DNA of 23,040 bases, from NCBI GenBank assembly GCA_023254365.1, contig JALRLQ010000022.1, positions 1-23,040 on the forward strand, given 5' to 3'. The translations under genes and the position numbers were made by a program. Positions 14,871 through 23,040 of this stretch are shown piece by piece; positions within the stretch are counted from its first letter, which is position 1, and every line of letters starts with the position of its first letter. Below the pieces are notes generated by a model. That model did no database searches. It worked only from the letters and a program-made list of their open reading frames with translations, and had not been told where the DNA came from. The stretch is from Candidatus Poseidonia sp. (GTDB lineage Archaea; Thermoplasmatota; Poseidoniia; Poseidoniales; Poseidoniaceae).

Positions 14871-15662
14871 ATGGAAGGGTATCATCGTCGGGCTGTTCAA
14901 CGATGGACCGGTGATGGGTTCACCATGGATACCGACCACCTTGCGGATGAAAGCGTGGTTCATCTACTGGTGAACGACCAACACGTGACAACACTGTTGG
15001 CAACACACGCGGATCTCAAAGACCTCTGCATTGGGCACATGGCCACGGAATATCAACTCCAACCCTCTCCTGACCTAGTTCGTGTCGTGGTGGAGCAGAA
15101 CGATGACGGGTTCGCAGTGAACCTCATCACCTCGGTCGAGGTAACACCGAATTGGCGTCCAAAAATCGTCACGACCTCCTGTGGAGCTTGTGATTTGGAT
15201 GGGTTACCCGAATTGGTATCTCTTGCACATCGTGTCGATGAGCCGGGGGGCCTGATTTCAATTGAATCCTTGATGAAGCATTTTTCCGATATGCGCCACC
15301 GACAGGCCACTTTTTCACAAACTGGCGGCGTTCATGCCGCAGGTTTGCTCTATGATGACGATACCATCACTGTCAAGGAGGATATTGGACGTCACAACGC
15401 AGTGGACAAGGTTCTTGGTCATCATTTGCGATCATCCACCGAGCGAACACCAATTGCTCTTCTCCTCTCTGGACGGTGCGGTTGGGACATCGTAGCCAAA
15501 GCAGCGCGAATGAACATTGGCGTGATTGCATCGATAGGTGCCGCATCGCAACTGGCTGCTGATGTGGCTCGGAAAGCCAACATCACGCTTGCTACGTTTG
15601 TGAAAGATGGAAAGGCCACCCTAATTGGGCCCGTTGAGGGGCGTTTCCAAGGGAAGGATTGA
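14871..15662 (+). CDS. fdhD: FdhD sulfurtransferase for molybdenum-cofactor enzymes
   Basis: A 263-residue FdhD-family protein. FdhD carries sulfur from a cysteine desulfurase to the molybdenum cofactor of formate-dehydrogenase-type enzymes, which need a sulfido ligand. The paired cysteines are in TSCGACD (C104 and C107), matching the CxxC of E. coli FdhD. TGGVHAAGL, VKEDIGRHNAVDKVLG and ALLLSGR are the other family blocks. ATG 14871 has GAGGAG (14857-14862) eight bases upstream; ATG 14865 and GTG 14862, which overlap the tsr3 stop, are too close to that site. The YdeP-like oxidoreductase it presumably serves begins 37 bases after its stop. Confidence 0.95.
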   Translation: MEGYHRRAVQRWTGDGFTMDTDHLADESVVHLLVNDQHVTTLLATHADLKDLCIGHMATEYQLQPSPDLVRVVVEQNDDGFAVNLITSVEVTPNWRPKIVTTSCGACDLDGLPELVSLAHRVDEPGGLISIESLMKHFSDMRHRQATFSQTGGVHAAGLLYDDDTITVKEDIGRHNAVDKVLGHHLRSSTERTPIALLLSGRCGWDIVAKAARMNIGVIASIGAASQLAADVARKANITLATFVKDGKATLIGPVEGRFQGKD

Positions 15663-15699
15663 GAAGGGCCACCGCCGCGCTCAAGGCGAGGGGATGCCA

Positions 15700-17994
15700 A
15701 TGCGACCGAACCCCCGTGCACGGACACCACCTGACCGTGCTCGATTATCAATAAAGAAACCCAAATCAAAAGCCGCGGGTATTCCGGCAGTGGTGTCTTC
15801 TGCCGTCCACGGTATCACAAAGATGGGTGCTGTGAAGACGGTCAAAACCCTGACCATGGTCAACCAAAAAGAGGGTTTTGATTGCCCGGGGTGCGCATGG
15901 CCGGATCCCGATCACCGAACCTCGTTCGAATTTTGTGAAAACGGTGCGAAAGCGGTGGCTGATGAAGCCATGAAAGCGCACGTGACCCCTTCATTCTTTG
16001 CCAAACACAGCGTTCAAGCGCTCGCCGAACTCAGTGATTACGAATTGAACCGAAAAGGACGTATTGCACACCCCGTCTACTTGCCAGAAGGCGCATCCCA
16101 TTACGAAGCAATATCTTGGAATGAGGCCTTTGCCAAAATAGCAACGGCATTGAACGCAACGGAATCGCCGCACCGGTCGGCCTTCTACACGTCAGGTAGA
16201 ACCAGTAACGAGGCTGCCTTCCTCTACCAAGCCTTTGTTCGAGCATACGGGACCAACAACCTCCCTGATTGTTCGAACATGTGCCATGAATCGAGCGGAA
16301 AAGGGCTTGGTCAAACCATTGGGATTGGGAAAGGCACCGTTACACTCGAAGACTTTAATCACGCAGACGTGATATTGGTGATTGGTCAAAATCCGGGCAC
16401 GAACCACCCTCGGATGCTCACGGCGTTGCGAGATGCAAAACGGGCGGGGGCATCCATCATTCACGTGAATCCTTTGCCCGAGGCAGGTTTGTCTTCGTTT
16501 AAACACCCCCAGGATTACATGAAGGGCGATTTGAGAAGCACCACGTTAGCCGACCTCCACCTTCAGGTCAACATCGGAGGGGATGCGGCACTGATGAAGG
16601 GCCTTATCAAAACCCAAATGGCACACGATGCCCTGGACATGACCTTCATCAACGACAAAACCTCTGGATTTGACGCCATGATTGAATCCAATTTGTCGAT
16701 TCAGTGGGAGGACATTGAACGAGACTCGGGCCTCACGCAGCAAGAGATTGAACAAGCCGGCGCCATGTTGGCATCTTCGAAGGCAACCATCGCTTGTTGG
16801 GCGATGGGCCTCACGCAACATCGCAACGGTGTTGCCGTCATACAAGAGGTGGTGAATCTCCTCCTCATGAACGGACATGTTGGCCGACCCGGTGCTGGTT
16901 TTTGCCCCGTCCGCGGACACTCCAATGTACAAGGTGATCGCACGGTGGGCATTTGGGAAGCACCGAGCGAAGCCTTTCTTTCAACCATGGAGAATGGGTT
17001 GGGTTTCGAACTCCCGAGAGAGCATGGCTACGATGTGGTGAATGCGATCCAAGCCATGCTCGACGGGAAGGTCGATGTGTTCTTTTGCTTGGGGGGGAAT
17101 TTCATGTCCGCTACCCCAGATACCGATGTCACAGCAAAAGCACTTGCCAACGTTGGTTTGACCGTCCAAGTTTCAACCAAACTGAATCGATCTCACTTGG
17201 TGACAGGGAAGGAAGCATTGATCTTGCCCTGTCTCGGGCGAACCGAACGCGACTTACAACCCTCAGGCGCACAATTCGTCTCTGTTGAGAATTCAATGGG
17301 CGTGGTGCACCGTTCCACGGGGAACTTAGCACCTGCATCAGATCATTTGCGAAGCGAGCCTTGGATTGTCGCTCATCTTGCTGAAAAAACATTGGGGAAT
17401 TCCGCATTGGAATGGACTTCCTTAGCCGAAAATTATGACCGAATTCGGGATTTAATGGAACAAAGTCTCAACGGGTTTGACGATTACAACGAACGCGTAC
17501 GAACGCCATCTGGATTTGCACTCCCCAATCCCCCCAGGGATGAACAGCGCTTCAACACGGCAGATGGGAAGGCCCACTTTACCGTCCATGCCTTGCCCGA
17601 TATGGCCGTACAGTCAAATCAATACGTCTTGATGACGTTGCGAAGTCACGACCAATACAACACCACCATCTACGGCCTGCACGACCGGTACCGAGGCATT
17701 CACGGCCACCGCCGGGTGTTGATGATGAATGCTGAAGACATGGTGGAGCGGGGTTGGAAGACACGGCACCCCGTTGACATTACCAGTCATTTCAATGATG
17801 AGCGTAGGACATCACAACGATGGTTGGTGGTGCCCTACGATATTCCGCGAGGTAACCTTGCCGCCTATTTCCCTGAAGCAAATGCATTGGTTCCGTTACA
17901 CTCCACCGCCGAGATATCCAACACGCCGACTTCAAAATGGATTGTCTGCACACTTTCGAACTCCGAGCCTAACCGTGGCGAGGAGGAAGAGTGA
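15700..17994 (+). CDS. FdhF/YdeP-type molybdopterin oxidoreductase
   Basis: A 764-residue molybdenum bis-MGD oxidoreductase of the YdeP-like branch, with length near E. coli YdeP (about 760). Visible: GFDCPGCAWPDPD (C62, C65) and FCENGAKAVADE (C79), typical of this branch; AFYTSGRTSNEAAFLYQ (161-177); GTNNLPDCSNMCHESSG (184-200), where C195 takes the place of selenocysteine 140 of E. coli FdhF as likely Mo ligand; GQNPGTNHPRML; NVQGDRTVG; and a C-terminal cofactor-binding domain (MTLRSHDQYNTTIYG). The four-cysteine Fe4S4 motif of true formate dehydrogenases is not complete here. Substrate is unknown; formate is possible. ATG 15700 has GGCGAGGGG (15685-15693) six bases upstream; ATG 15694 is too close. 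No Tat signal is seen, so a cytoplasmic site is likely. The end overlaps the MFS start by one base. Confidence 0.93.
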   Translation: MRPNPRARTPPDRARLSIKKPKSKAAGIPAVVSSAVHGITKMGAVKTVKTLTMVNQKEGFDCPGCAWPDPDHRTSFEFCENGAKAVADEAMKAHVTPSFFAKHSVQALAELSDYELNRKGRIAHPVYLPEGASHYEAISWNEAFAKIATALNATESPHRSAFYTSGRTSNEAAFLYQAFVRAYGTNNLPDCSNMCHESSGKGLGQTIGIGKGTVTLEDFNHADVILVIGQNPGTNHPRMLTALRDAKRAGASIIHVNPLPEAGLSSFKHPQDYMKGDLRSTTLADLHLQVNIGGDAALMKGLIKTQMAHDALDMTFINDKTSGFDAMIESNLSIQWEDIERDSGLTQQEIEQAGAMLASSKATIACWAMGLTQHRNGVAVIQEVVNLLLMNGHVGRPGAGFCPVRGHSNVQGDRTVGIWEAPSEAFLSTMENGLGFELPREHGYDVVNAIQAMLDGKVDVFFCLGGNFMSATPDTDVTAKALANVGLTVQVSTKLNRSHLVTGKEALILPCLGRTERDLQPSGAQFVSVENSMGVVHRSTGNLAPASDHLRSEPWIVAHLAEKTLGNSALEWTSLAENYDRIRDLMEQSLNGFDDYNERVRTPSGFALPNPPRDEQRFNTADGKAHFTVHALPDMAVQSNQYVLMTLRSHDQYNTTIYGLHDRYRGIHGHRRVLMMNAEDMVERGWKTRHPVDITSHFNDERRTSQRWLVVPYDIPRGNLAAYFPEANALVPLHSTAEISNTPTSKWIVCTLSNSEPNRGEEEE

Positions 17995-19244
17995 TGGCTT
18001 CGCGCGGCTATGTGACGCTCGTTCGCGAGAATCGAGATTTCCGCAAACTCTGGATTGCCGCCGTCATTTCCATGCTCGGCGAATGGTTCAACACCATTGC
18101 GTTGTTCTTTTTGATTTTGGAATACACGGGCAGCGAGTTTCTCCTCGGCCTGTTATTCACCGTTCGAATGGCGGGTTTTGCCATTTTGCAACCCATCATT
18201 GGCCTTATGGCCGATCGATTCAATCGGAAATGGTTGATGATCGTGTCCAACCTCGCACAAAGCGTTCTCGCTCTGTGTTTCTTGTTCGTTGACAGCGCTG
18301 AAGACATCGTGTGGATGATTGCACTGTCCGGGCTGATGATGGTGCTCCACGGGGTCTACATGACCGCAGAGCGTGCAGCTCTGCCGAATGTTGTTGACCC
18401 TGAGGATTTGGCAACGGCCAATGCGTTGGACGCTGCTTCCTGGTCAACAGCGCTGTGCATCGGCGCCATGTTAGGAGGTGTTGTGGTTTCACAGTGGGGC
18501 ACCGACGCCGCCTTCATCACGGACTCTGTGACCTTCTTGGTCGGCACCTTGTTCTTGATCAATCTCCATCTCCCTCAAACCATCGATGAATCAATGAAGG
18601 GCCCGTGGGTGTCGACGGCGTTTGGAAACATCAAACGCGGATGGCTGCGTATTCGTCGGCAACCCGCTCTGTTCCGCATTGTGTTTGCGAAAGCATCGTG
18701 GAACATTGCAGGTGGAGGTTTGGCGGGCGTCTTTCTCGTGTTGTTGGGTGCAGACGTGCAAGGCTTTGGAGCAGCCTTCGGCTTCGGGCTGTTCTTTTTC
18801 GCTCGGGGAGTGGGTACGGGCCTAGGCCCCATCCTCGCTCGTACACTGTTCAAAAACGAAGAGCGATGGCCCGCTTTGATCGGTCAGTTGGTCGCTCTCT
18901 CCGGCTTCTTCTACATCCTTGTTGCACTCTCGCTTCCCATCAATTTGTGGTTGACCGTTGTTTTGGTCATCTTCGCCCATTCAGCAAGCGGAGCAAATTG
19001 GGTCTTATCGACCATTTTGATGCAGCAATGGGTTGAGGATGAGGTACGTGGGCGAGTGTTCTCTACAGATATGTTGATCCTCTCCGTGGCCTTTTCCTGC
19101 TCCACCACCGTGGCTGGTTATTTGATGGAGTCAACCACCCTTACCATTCAACAGGGTATGCTGTTGTTCGCAAGCGTGTTGGTGTTGTCCGGCCTGGTGT
19201 TTTCCGTTTGGAAACCAACCGAAGAGGTGTTGCCTCATTCTTGA
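17994..19244 (+). CDS. Major facilitator superfamily transporter (MFS_3/EntS-like)
   Basis: A 416-residue integral membrane protein with about 10-12 predicted helices. It looks like the MFS_3 group that includes the enterobactin exporter EntS: the opening RENRDFRKLWIAAVISMLGEWF, the GLMADRFNRKW loop between helices 2 and 3 (the MFS signature GxxxDRxxRR), AALPNVVDPEDLATANALDA, and the C-terminal DEVRGRVFSTDML loop. Substrate is not evident; members often export hydrophobic drugs or siderophores. AGGAGG (17981-17986) lies seven bases before ATG 17994, which overlaps the upstream TGA, so it is coupled to the YdeP-like gene. The 3' end overlaps the convergent hydrolase gene by 10 bases. Confidence 0.9.
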   Translation: MASRGYVTLVRENRDFRKLWIAAVISMLGEWFNTIALFFLILEYTGSEFLLGLLFTVRMAGFAILQPIIGLMADRFNRKWLMIVSNLAQSVLALCFLFVDSAEDIVWMIALSGLMMVLHGVYMTAERAALPNVVDPEDLATANALDAASWSTALCIGAMLGGVVVSQWGTDAAFITDSVTFLVGTLFLINLHLPQTIDESMKGPWVSTAFGNIKRGWLRIRRQPALFRIVFAKASWNIAGGGLAGVFLVLLGADVQGFGAAFGFGLFFFARGVGTGLGPILARTLFKNEERWPALIGQLVALSGFFYILVALSLPINLWLTVVLVIFAHSASGANWVLSTILMQQWVEDEVRGRVFSTDMLILSVAFSCSTTVAGYLMESTTLTIQQGMLLFASVLVLSGLVFSVWKPTEEVLPHS

Positions 19245-21109
19245 GTTTGCAAACAACGTTCGTGGGTACAAACGGGTGGAGTGAAGTACCTGCGGTCGTC
19301 GGGGTTGAAGGTGTCCAACTGCAACGTTGACCCTTCGCCTTCTTGGATGAACACAATCGAAGATGTGCTTGCAGGGAGGTAGTCTTCACCTGTGGAGGAC
19401 AAACTGAGGCGGAGGATTCGGCCGGCCTCAACTTCTGCATCCATGGCAAAGAATTCCATTTTTGCATTGATGGTCTGTGCGACTGGCGTCCATGTTTGTA
19501 CGTCTTCGCCTCCAGCATGGTAGCGTAAATCCATGATGGCGTGGCCCAAATGAATGCAATTGTTTTGCGCGTCACAATCCTCCAGAAGCGCATAGAGCTG
19601 TCCACCAACGGTTGCCGTTGTCACGTCGACGTGCAAACGAGGCATGCCTGCGATGTAGAGTGGTTCATCCAGCGGTTCGGTTTCATACACCGGTCCGGAT
19701 GAGGCATCGGGCAACACCGTGGTTGACCCTGAAGCCAAGGTGAGCGACCCACCCAAATCATAGGTGATTTCAACAGCGTCGCTTGGGGGATAACGCGTTT
19801 CAAGGCGCCAAGAGCCTTGATTTGATTGGATTTCAATCCACTGGCCAGGTTGAGGTCCAATGCCCTTGAGATAATAATCAAACCATTCCAACATGTCTTG
19901 CATCCAGTCAAACCGTATCATTTCTGGAAACGCTTCTCCACCTCGCCCGCCAAGATCTGAACGATCGTCGAGTTGGACGGGGCGGTCGGGATAATCGTGA
20001 TCCCACTGACCGAACAATCCGCGAGCTTCAATGCCGGCATCGATGAGGGTATTGATGGTTGGAACGGCCATGTGTGGGTCGACGTTCCAGTCATGCATGC
20101 CTTGAATCAAGTACACGCTGCCCTTGTAATTCTCAATGACCCGGTCGAGGAAATAACGTTCAGCCCAATACTCACCGGCTGCTTCACCACCCCACGCCCA
20201 TGCGCCAACACCGGTCCCGGGCCCGATAATGTAGTCCGGGCACAAATTCTGGTAGTCTTCTTCATCACCATCAATGCCATACGAACCATAGACGCCGTTG
20301 TGCATGATGGGGGCCCGCGCTTCGGAGGAACCATTTTTCCACATCAGTTCCTTGACGCCAATCAGACCCGAAATTGGAACAATGGTCTTGAGATAATCAT
20401 GCTCAGAGCCAAACATGGCCGCTTGCCATGGCGTGCTTCCGTCATAGGATTTCCCAATCAAGGCCACCGCTCCGTTGGACCATGCTTGCTCTGCTAACCA
20501 ACGTACAGCCGCGTCGTTACCGAGTTGTTCTGCATTGCCCATCAGATCCATACAGTGGTTGGAACGGCCCGTGCCGGAAACAGATATTTGAGCGAAGGCG
20601 TAGCCGTGGGGCAAAATTTGGTCAATGAACATCTGGCCCAGCCATGAACCTGGAACTTCGATGGAGGGCGTACTCACACTTGCCTCTTGGAAGTAGGGTC
20701 CACTTTCGGCAATGACGGGGACTTTGACACCCTCAGGGACGTTTGGCCGCCATACGGCCAAACTGATGAGGCCGTTGGGGGCAGCACCACCTTCTTCGAG
20801 TGGCAAGGTGTATTCAACAAAATGATGGGTAGAGTTCCATTCGTTTTCCGTTGGCAAGATTTCGTAGGGACCAACTTCGAGAGCGACGCCGAAATCGCCG
20901 TCTGTTTGGTACGGCATGGTGTAACGCTCCCACACGGGCACACGCACGCCCGACCGGTCATCGTCGTCGACCAACAAATCTACGAGTGCTTCTCCGAACA
21001 CTGCAGAGATGAACAAAAACACCAGTGAAACAGCCAACGTCGCACCGAGAACGATGTTGAACTCACGGGTGGTGTTGCTGCCGTTGATGTTGACAGACGA
21101 TTCATCCAT
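19235..21109 (-). CDS. Membrane-anchored X-Pro dipeptidyl-peptidase/CocE-type hydrolase
   Basis: A 624-residue serine hydrolase of the X-Pro dipeptidyl-peptidase (S15)/CocE family. One hydrophobic helix at 18-42 near the N-terminus (FNIVLGATLAVSLVFLFIS) predicts an anchor with the catalytic part outside the cell. The S15 core shows GKSYDGSTPWQ with S221, GMHDWNVDPH with D340 and GQWDHDYP with H371. The C-terminal third (about 420-620) is the beta-rich PepX_C domain (LYIAGMPRLHVDVTT; LRLSLSSTGEDYLP). It may release dipeptides from peptides or act as an esterase; family alone does not decide. ATG 21109 has GGAGGTG six bases upstream; the frame also reaches GTG 21118. It is divergent from hutU and convergent with the MFS gene. 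Confidence 0.9.
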   Translation of the reverse strand: MDESSVNINGSNTTREFNIVLGATLAVSLVFLFISAVFGEALVDLLVDDDDRSGVRVPVWERYTMPYQTDGDFGVALEVGPYEILPTENEWNSTHHFVEYTLPLEEGGAAPNGLISLAVWRPNVPEGVKVPVIAESGPYFQEASVSTPSIEVPGSWLGQMFIDQILPHGYAFAQISVSGTGRSNHCMDLMGNAEQLGNDAAVRWLAEQAWSNGAVALIGKSYDGSTPWQAAMFGSEHDYLKTIVPISGLIGVKELMWKNGSSEARAPIMHNGVYGSYGIDGDEEDYQNLCPDYIIGPGTGVGAWAWGGEAAGEYWAERYFLDRVIENYKGSVYLIQGMHDWNVDPHMAVPTINTLIDAGIEARGLFGQWDHDYPDRPVQLDDRSDLGGRGGEAFPEMIRFDWMQDMLEWFDYYLKGIGPQPGQWIEIQSNQGSWRLETRYPPSDAVEITYDLGGSLTLASGSTTVLPDASSGPVYETEPLDEPLYIAGMPRLHVDVTTATVGGQLYALLEDCDAQNNCIHLGHAIMDLRYHAGGEDVQTWTPVAQTINAKMEFFAMDAEVEAGRILRLSLSSTGEDYLPASTSSIVFIQEGEGSTLQLDTFNPDDRRYFTPPVCTHERCLQTQE

Positions 21110-21251
21110 GTCCAACACCTCCGGGTTGTTCGGTCATTGGGTCGCCGCCGCCGTTTTTGATACTATGCACGGGCTGACATACGCCAAATTGAGAACAAGG
21201 CTCAAGGACATCCATACTTGACACGAAGGCATGGAGGGCGAGGTTGATGCC
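21110..21251. promoter_or_regulatory. Divergent region between the CocE-type hydrolase and hutU
   Basis: About 140 bases between divergent starts; promoters for both genes are expected here. TTTTTGATACTATG (about 21153-21166) is the most AT-rich part and a candidate core promoter. GCATGG (21229-21234) and CCATGC (21250-21255) are exact inverted repeats that flank the GAGG-rich ribosome binding site of hutU. Functions are inferred only. Confidence 0.35.
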
Positions 21252-23040
21252 ATGCGAGCCTCCATTCTCGAGGGTATGCCTTCTGAGTTGCCCCCCCATC
21301 CAGGCGTTGATCCTACCGTAGACCACGCCCCCAACAGACGACAAATTCTTTCAAAAGATGAGAAGGTGCTTGCGCTTCAAAATGCATTAAGATACCACCC
21401 CCCGAAGCACCACGAGACGTTGATTCCAGAGTTTGTGGAGGAACTCAATACCTTTGGACGCATCATCATGAGGCGTTTTCGACCAACAACCTTCCCTATG
21501 AAATCCTATCCTCTGGACGCTTATCCCGCACAGTCCAAACAGGCTGCCGCCATCATGCTGATGATTCATAACAACCTTGACCCACAAGTTGCGCAGTTTC
21601 CGCACGAGTTGATCACGTATGGCGGAAATGGTTCGGTGTTCCAAAATTGGGCCCAATATCGACTTGTCATGCGCTATTTGGCGGAAATGACGGACGAGCA
21701 GACCTTGGTCATGTACTCGGGGCACCCGCTTGGATTGTTTCCATCTCACGCCGAAGCACCCCGTGTTGTGGTCACCAACGGCATGGTGATTCCGAATTAC
21801 TCATCGCAAGATGATTATGAACGAATGAATGCGCTCGGCGTCACACAATACGGGCAAATGACGGCCGGCTCCTACATGTACATCGGGCCCCAAGGCATCG
21901 TCCACGGCACCACCATCACACTCCTCAACGCTGCCCGCCTCCATCTTGGTTTGGGTGAAGAGGCTAACCTGTCCGGCGTGACGTTCGTTACCAGTGGTCT
22001 TGGCGGGATGTCTGGGGCACAAGCAAAAGCAGCCACCATTGCTGGAGCGGCCTCCATCATCGCTGAAACGAACGGTCATGCAGCAAAGAAACGCCACGAA
22101 CAAGGTTGGCTCACCGATGTCACGGATGACCTCGACCAAGCCATCGATTTGATGGTTAATGCTGCCGAAGAAGGGAAGCCAATTTCTGTCGGCTATATTG
22201 GCAACATCGTGGAATTGTGGGAGCGGTGCATTGAGCGGAACGTACGTGTTGATTTAGGAAGTGACCAAACCAGTCTCCACAACCCCTACCAAGGTGGATA
22301 TTTCCCTGCAGACCGAACCTACGAAGAAAGTGCAAAGATGCTCTCTGAGGAGCCTGAACAATTCAAACGTGAAGTCCAAGAAACGCTTCGCAGGCATGCG
22401 CAAGCGATCAATACAATGAGCGAGCGAGGCATGTATTTCTGGGATTACGGCAATGCATTTTTGCTCGAGGCGTCCAGGGTTGGTGCTGATGTGATGGGTG
22501 AAAACGGTCGCTTCCGCTATCCCTCCTATGTAGAGGATATCATGGGGCCCATGTGTTTCGACCTTGGATTTGGCCCGTATCGATGGGTCTGCACGAGTGG
22601 AAAGGCGGACGATCTTGCCATCACTGATGACATCGCTCGAACCGTGCTTCAGGATATGATGGTTGATGCGCCACAGGAGATCAAGCAACAAATCGGTGAC
22701 AACCTCCGTTGGATTGAACAGGCCGGTCAAAATCAAATGGTCGTTGGGAGCCAGGCACGAATCCTTTACGCCGACGATGTGGGGCGCAGACAAATCGCTC
22801 TCGCCATGAACCAAGCCATCGCAGAAGGTCGCATTGGCCCAGTGGTCCTTGGCCGTGACCACCACGACGTCTCTGGAACAGACAGCCCGTACAGAGAAAC
22901 TGCCAATATTCGAGATGGTTCAGCATTCACGGCCGATATGGCCGTTCACAACGCTATTGGCGATGCGTTTCGCGGTGCCACATGGGTCAGTTTGCACAAC
23001 GGTGGTGGCGTGGGATGGGGCGAAGTCATCAACGGTGGAT
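21252..23040 (+). CDS. hutU: Urocanate hydratase HutU, N-terminal part
   Basis: The frame is open to the window end, giving 596 residues; the C-terminus is missing. HutU adds water to urocanate to form imidazolonepropionate, the second step of histidine degradation. Seen: YGGNGSVFQNWAQYRL, LVMYSGHPLGLFPSH, TQYGQMTAGSYMYIGPQGIV, TSGLGGMSGAQAKAATIAGA (a dinucleotide-binding loop for the tightly held NAD), DLGSDQTSLHNPYQGGYFPA, MYFWDYGNAFLLEA, GPMCFDLGFGPYRW and HNGGGVGWGEVINGG. The wording fits the longer urocanases common in Bacteroidetes and some other bacteria, not the roughly 555-residue enterobacterial or pseudomonad form. ATG 21252 is chosen because GAGGT at 21240-21244 stands seven bases before it; ATG 21231 would add seven residues. 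Formimidoyl enzymes of the same pathway are at 10.8-12.5 kb; hutH and hutI are not seen. Confidence 0.95.
   Translation, partial: MRASILEGMPSELPPHPGVDPTVDHAPNRRQILSKDEKVLALQNALRYHPPKHHETLIPEFVEELNTFGRIIMRRFRPTTFPMKSYPLDAYPAQSKQAAAIMLMIHNNLDPQVAQFPHELITYGGNGSVFQNWAQYRLVMRYLAEMTDEQTLVMYSGHPLGLFPSHAEAPRVVVTNGMVIPNYSSQDDYERMNALGVTQYGQMTAGSYMYIGPQGIVHGTTITLLNAARLHLGLGEEANLSGVTFVTSGLGGMSGAQAKAATIAGAASIIAETNGHAAKKRHEQGWLTDVTDDLDQAIDLMVNAAEEGKPISVGYIGNIVELWERCIERNVRVDLGSDQTSLHNPYQGGYFPADRTYEESAKMLSEEPEQFKREVQETLRRHAQAINTMSERGMYFWDYGNAFLLEASRVGADVMGENGRFRYPSYVEDIMGPMCFDLGFGPYRWVCTSGKADDLAITDDIARTVLQDMMVDAPQEIKQQIGDNLRWIEQAGQNQMVVGSQARILYADDVGRRQIALAMNQAIAEGRIGPVVLGRDHHDVSGTDSPYRETANIRDGSAFTADMAVHNAIGDAFRGATWVSLHNGGGVGWGEVINGG

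Noticed and set aside
19973..20497. 174-residue open frame on the plus strand
   Set aside because: It lies fully within the CocE-type hydrolase on the other strand, which has catalytic motifs and a strong SD. No recognisable domain is seen in the plus-strand frame.
1..23040. tRNA or rRNA genes, CRISPR arrays, transposase genes, attachment sites
   Set aside because: Gaps between genes are short, and none holds a cloverleaf-like sequence, regular repeats or terminal inverted repeats that I could see.

Overview
The window looks like a piece of an archaeal chromosome, most likely from a marine Thermoplasmatota lineage such as Marine Group II (Poseidoniales). The archaeal information-processing genes support this: the small subunit of archaeo-eukaryotic primase (priS), a proteasome-activating nucleotidase (PAN) ending in an HbYX motif, an archaeal MBF1 and a Tsr3 rRNA aminocarboxypropyltransferase. 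They sit among metabolic genes of bacterial character: the futalosine menaquinone pathway, histidine degradation, an FdhD/YdeP-type molybdoenzyme locus, an MFS carrier and a CocE/PepX-type hydrolase. That mosaic, the very tight packing (no gene-free stretch over about 215 bases), frequent TTG starts behind strong Shine-Dalgarno sites, and stop/start overlaps fit this group. The lineage call is inference; no rRNA gene is present.

Layout. 1-2341 (+): end of mqnE, then mqnA and mqnD, three enzymes of the futalosine route to menaquinone. 2351-4354 (+): a 162-residue HEAT-repeat protein that looks like one half of eukaryotic deoxyhypusine hydroxylase, a 69-residue putative zinc protein, and priS. 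4449-6289 (+): two adjacent unrecognised proteins, one Pro-rich with a C-terminal duplication, the other an RDD-like membrane protein with a Lys/Ala/Pro-rich tail. 6376-7308 (+): a membrane-anchored alpha/beta hydrolase, convergent with a CNNM/CBS membrane protein (7290-8318, -). 8533-10788 (+): methionyl-tRNA synthetase with a fused C-terminal tRNA-binding domain. 10792-13732 (-): an apparent operon PAN, glutamate formimidoyltransferase, formimidoyl-THF cyclodeaminase. 13836-19244 (+): a run of five close or overlapping genes, MBF1, tsr3, fdhD, a YdeP-like molybdopterin oxidoreductase and an MFS carrier. 19235-21109 (-): a membrane-anchored X-Pro dipeptidyl-peptidase/CocE-type hydrolase. 21252-end (+): urocanate hydratase hutU, cut by the window edge.

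How it fits together. The two formimidoyl enzymes and HutU are the later steps of a histidine-to-glutamate pathway that passes the formimino carbon to tetrahydrofolate. With the exported hydrolase and PAN this suggests a heterotroph that uses peptides and amino acids. The mqn genes point to a menaquinone-based respiratory chain. The fdhD/YdeP-like pair suggests a molybdenum-dependent oxidoreductase matured by sulfur transfer. The most interesting items are the half-length deoxyhypusine hydroxylase-like protein, the unexplained pair at 4.4-6.3 kb with a hairpin over its ribosome binding site, and the MetRS fusion junction that keeps an internal ribosome binding site. No tRNA, rRNA, CRISPR array or insertion sequence was seen.
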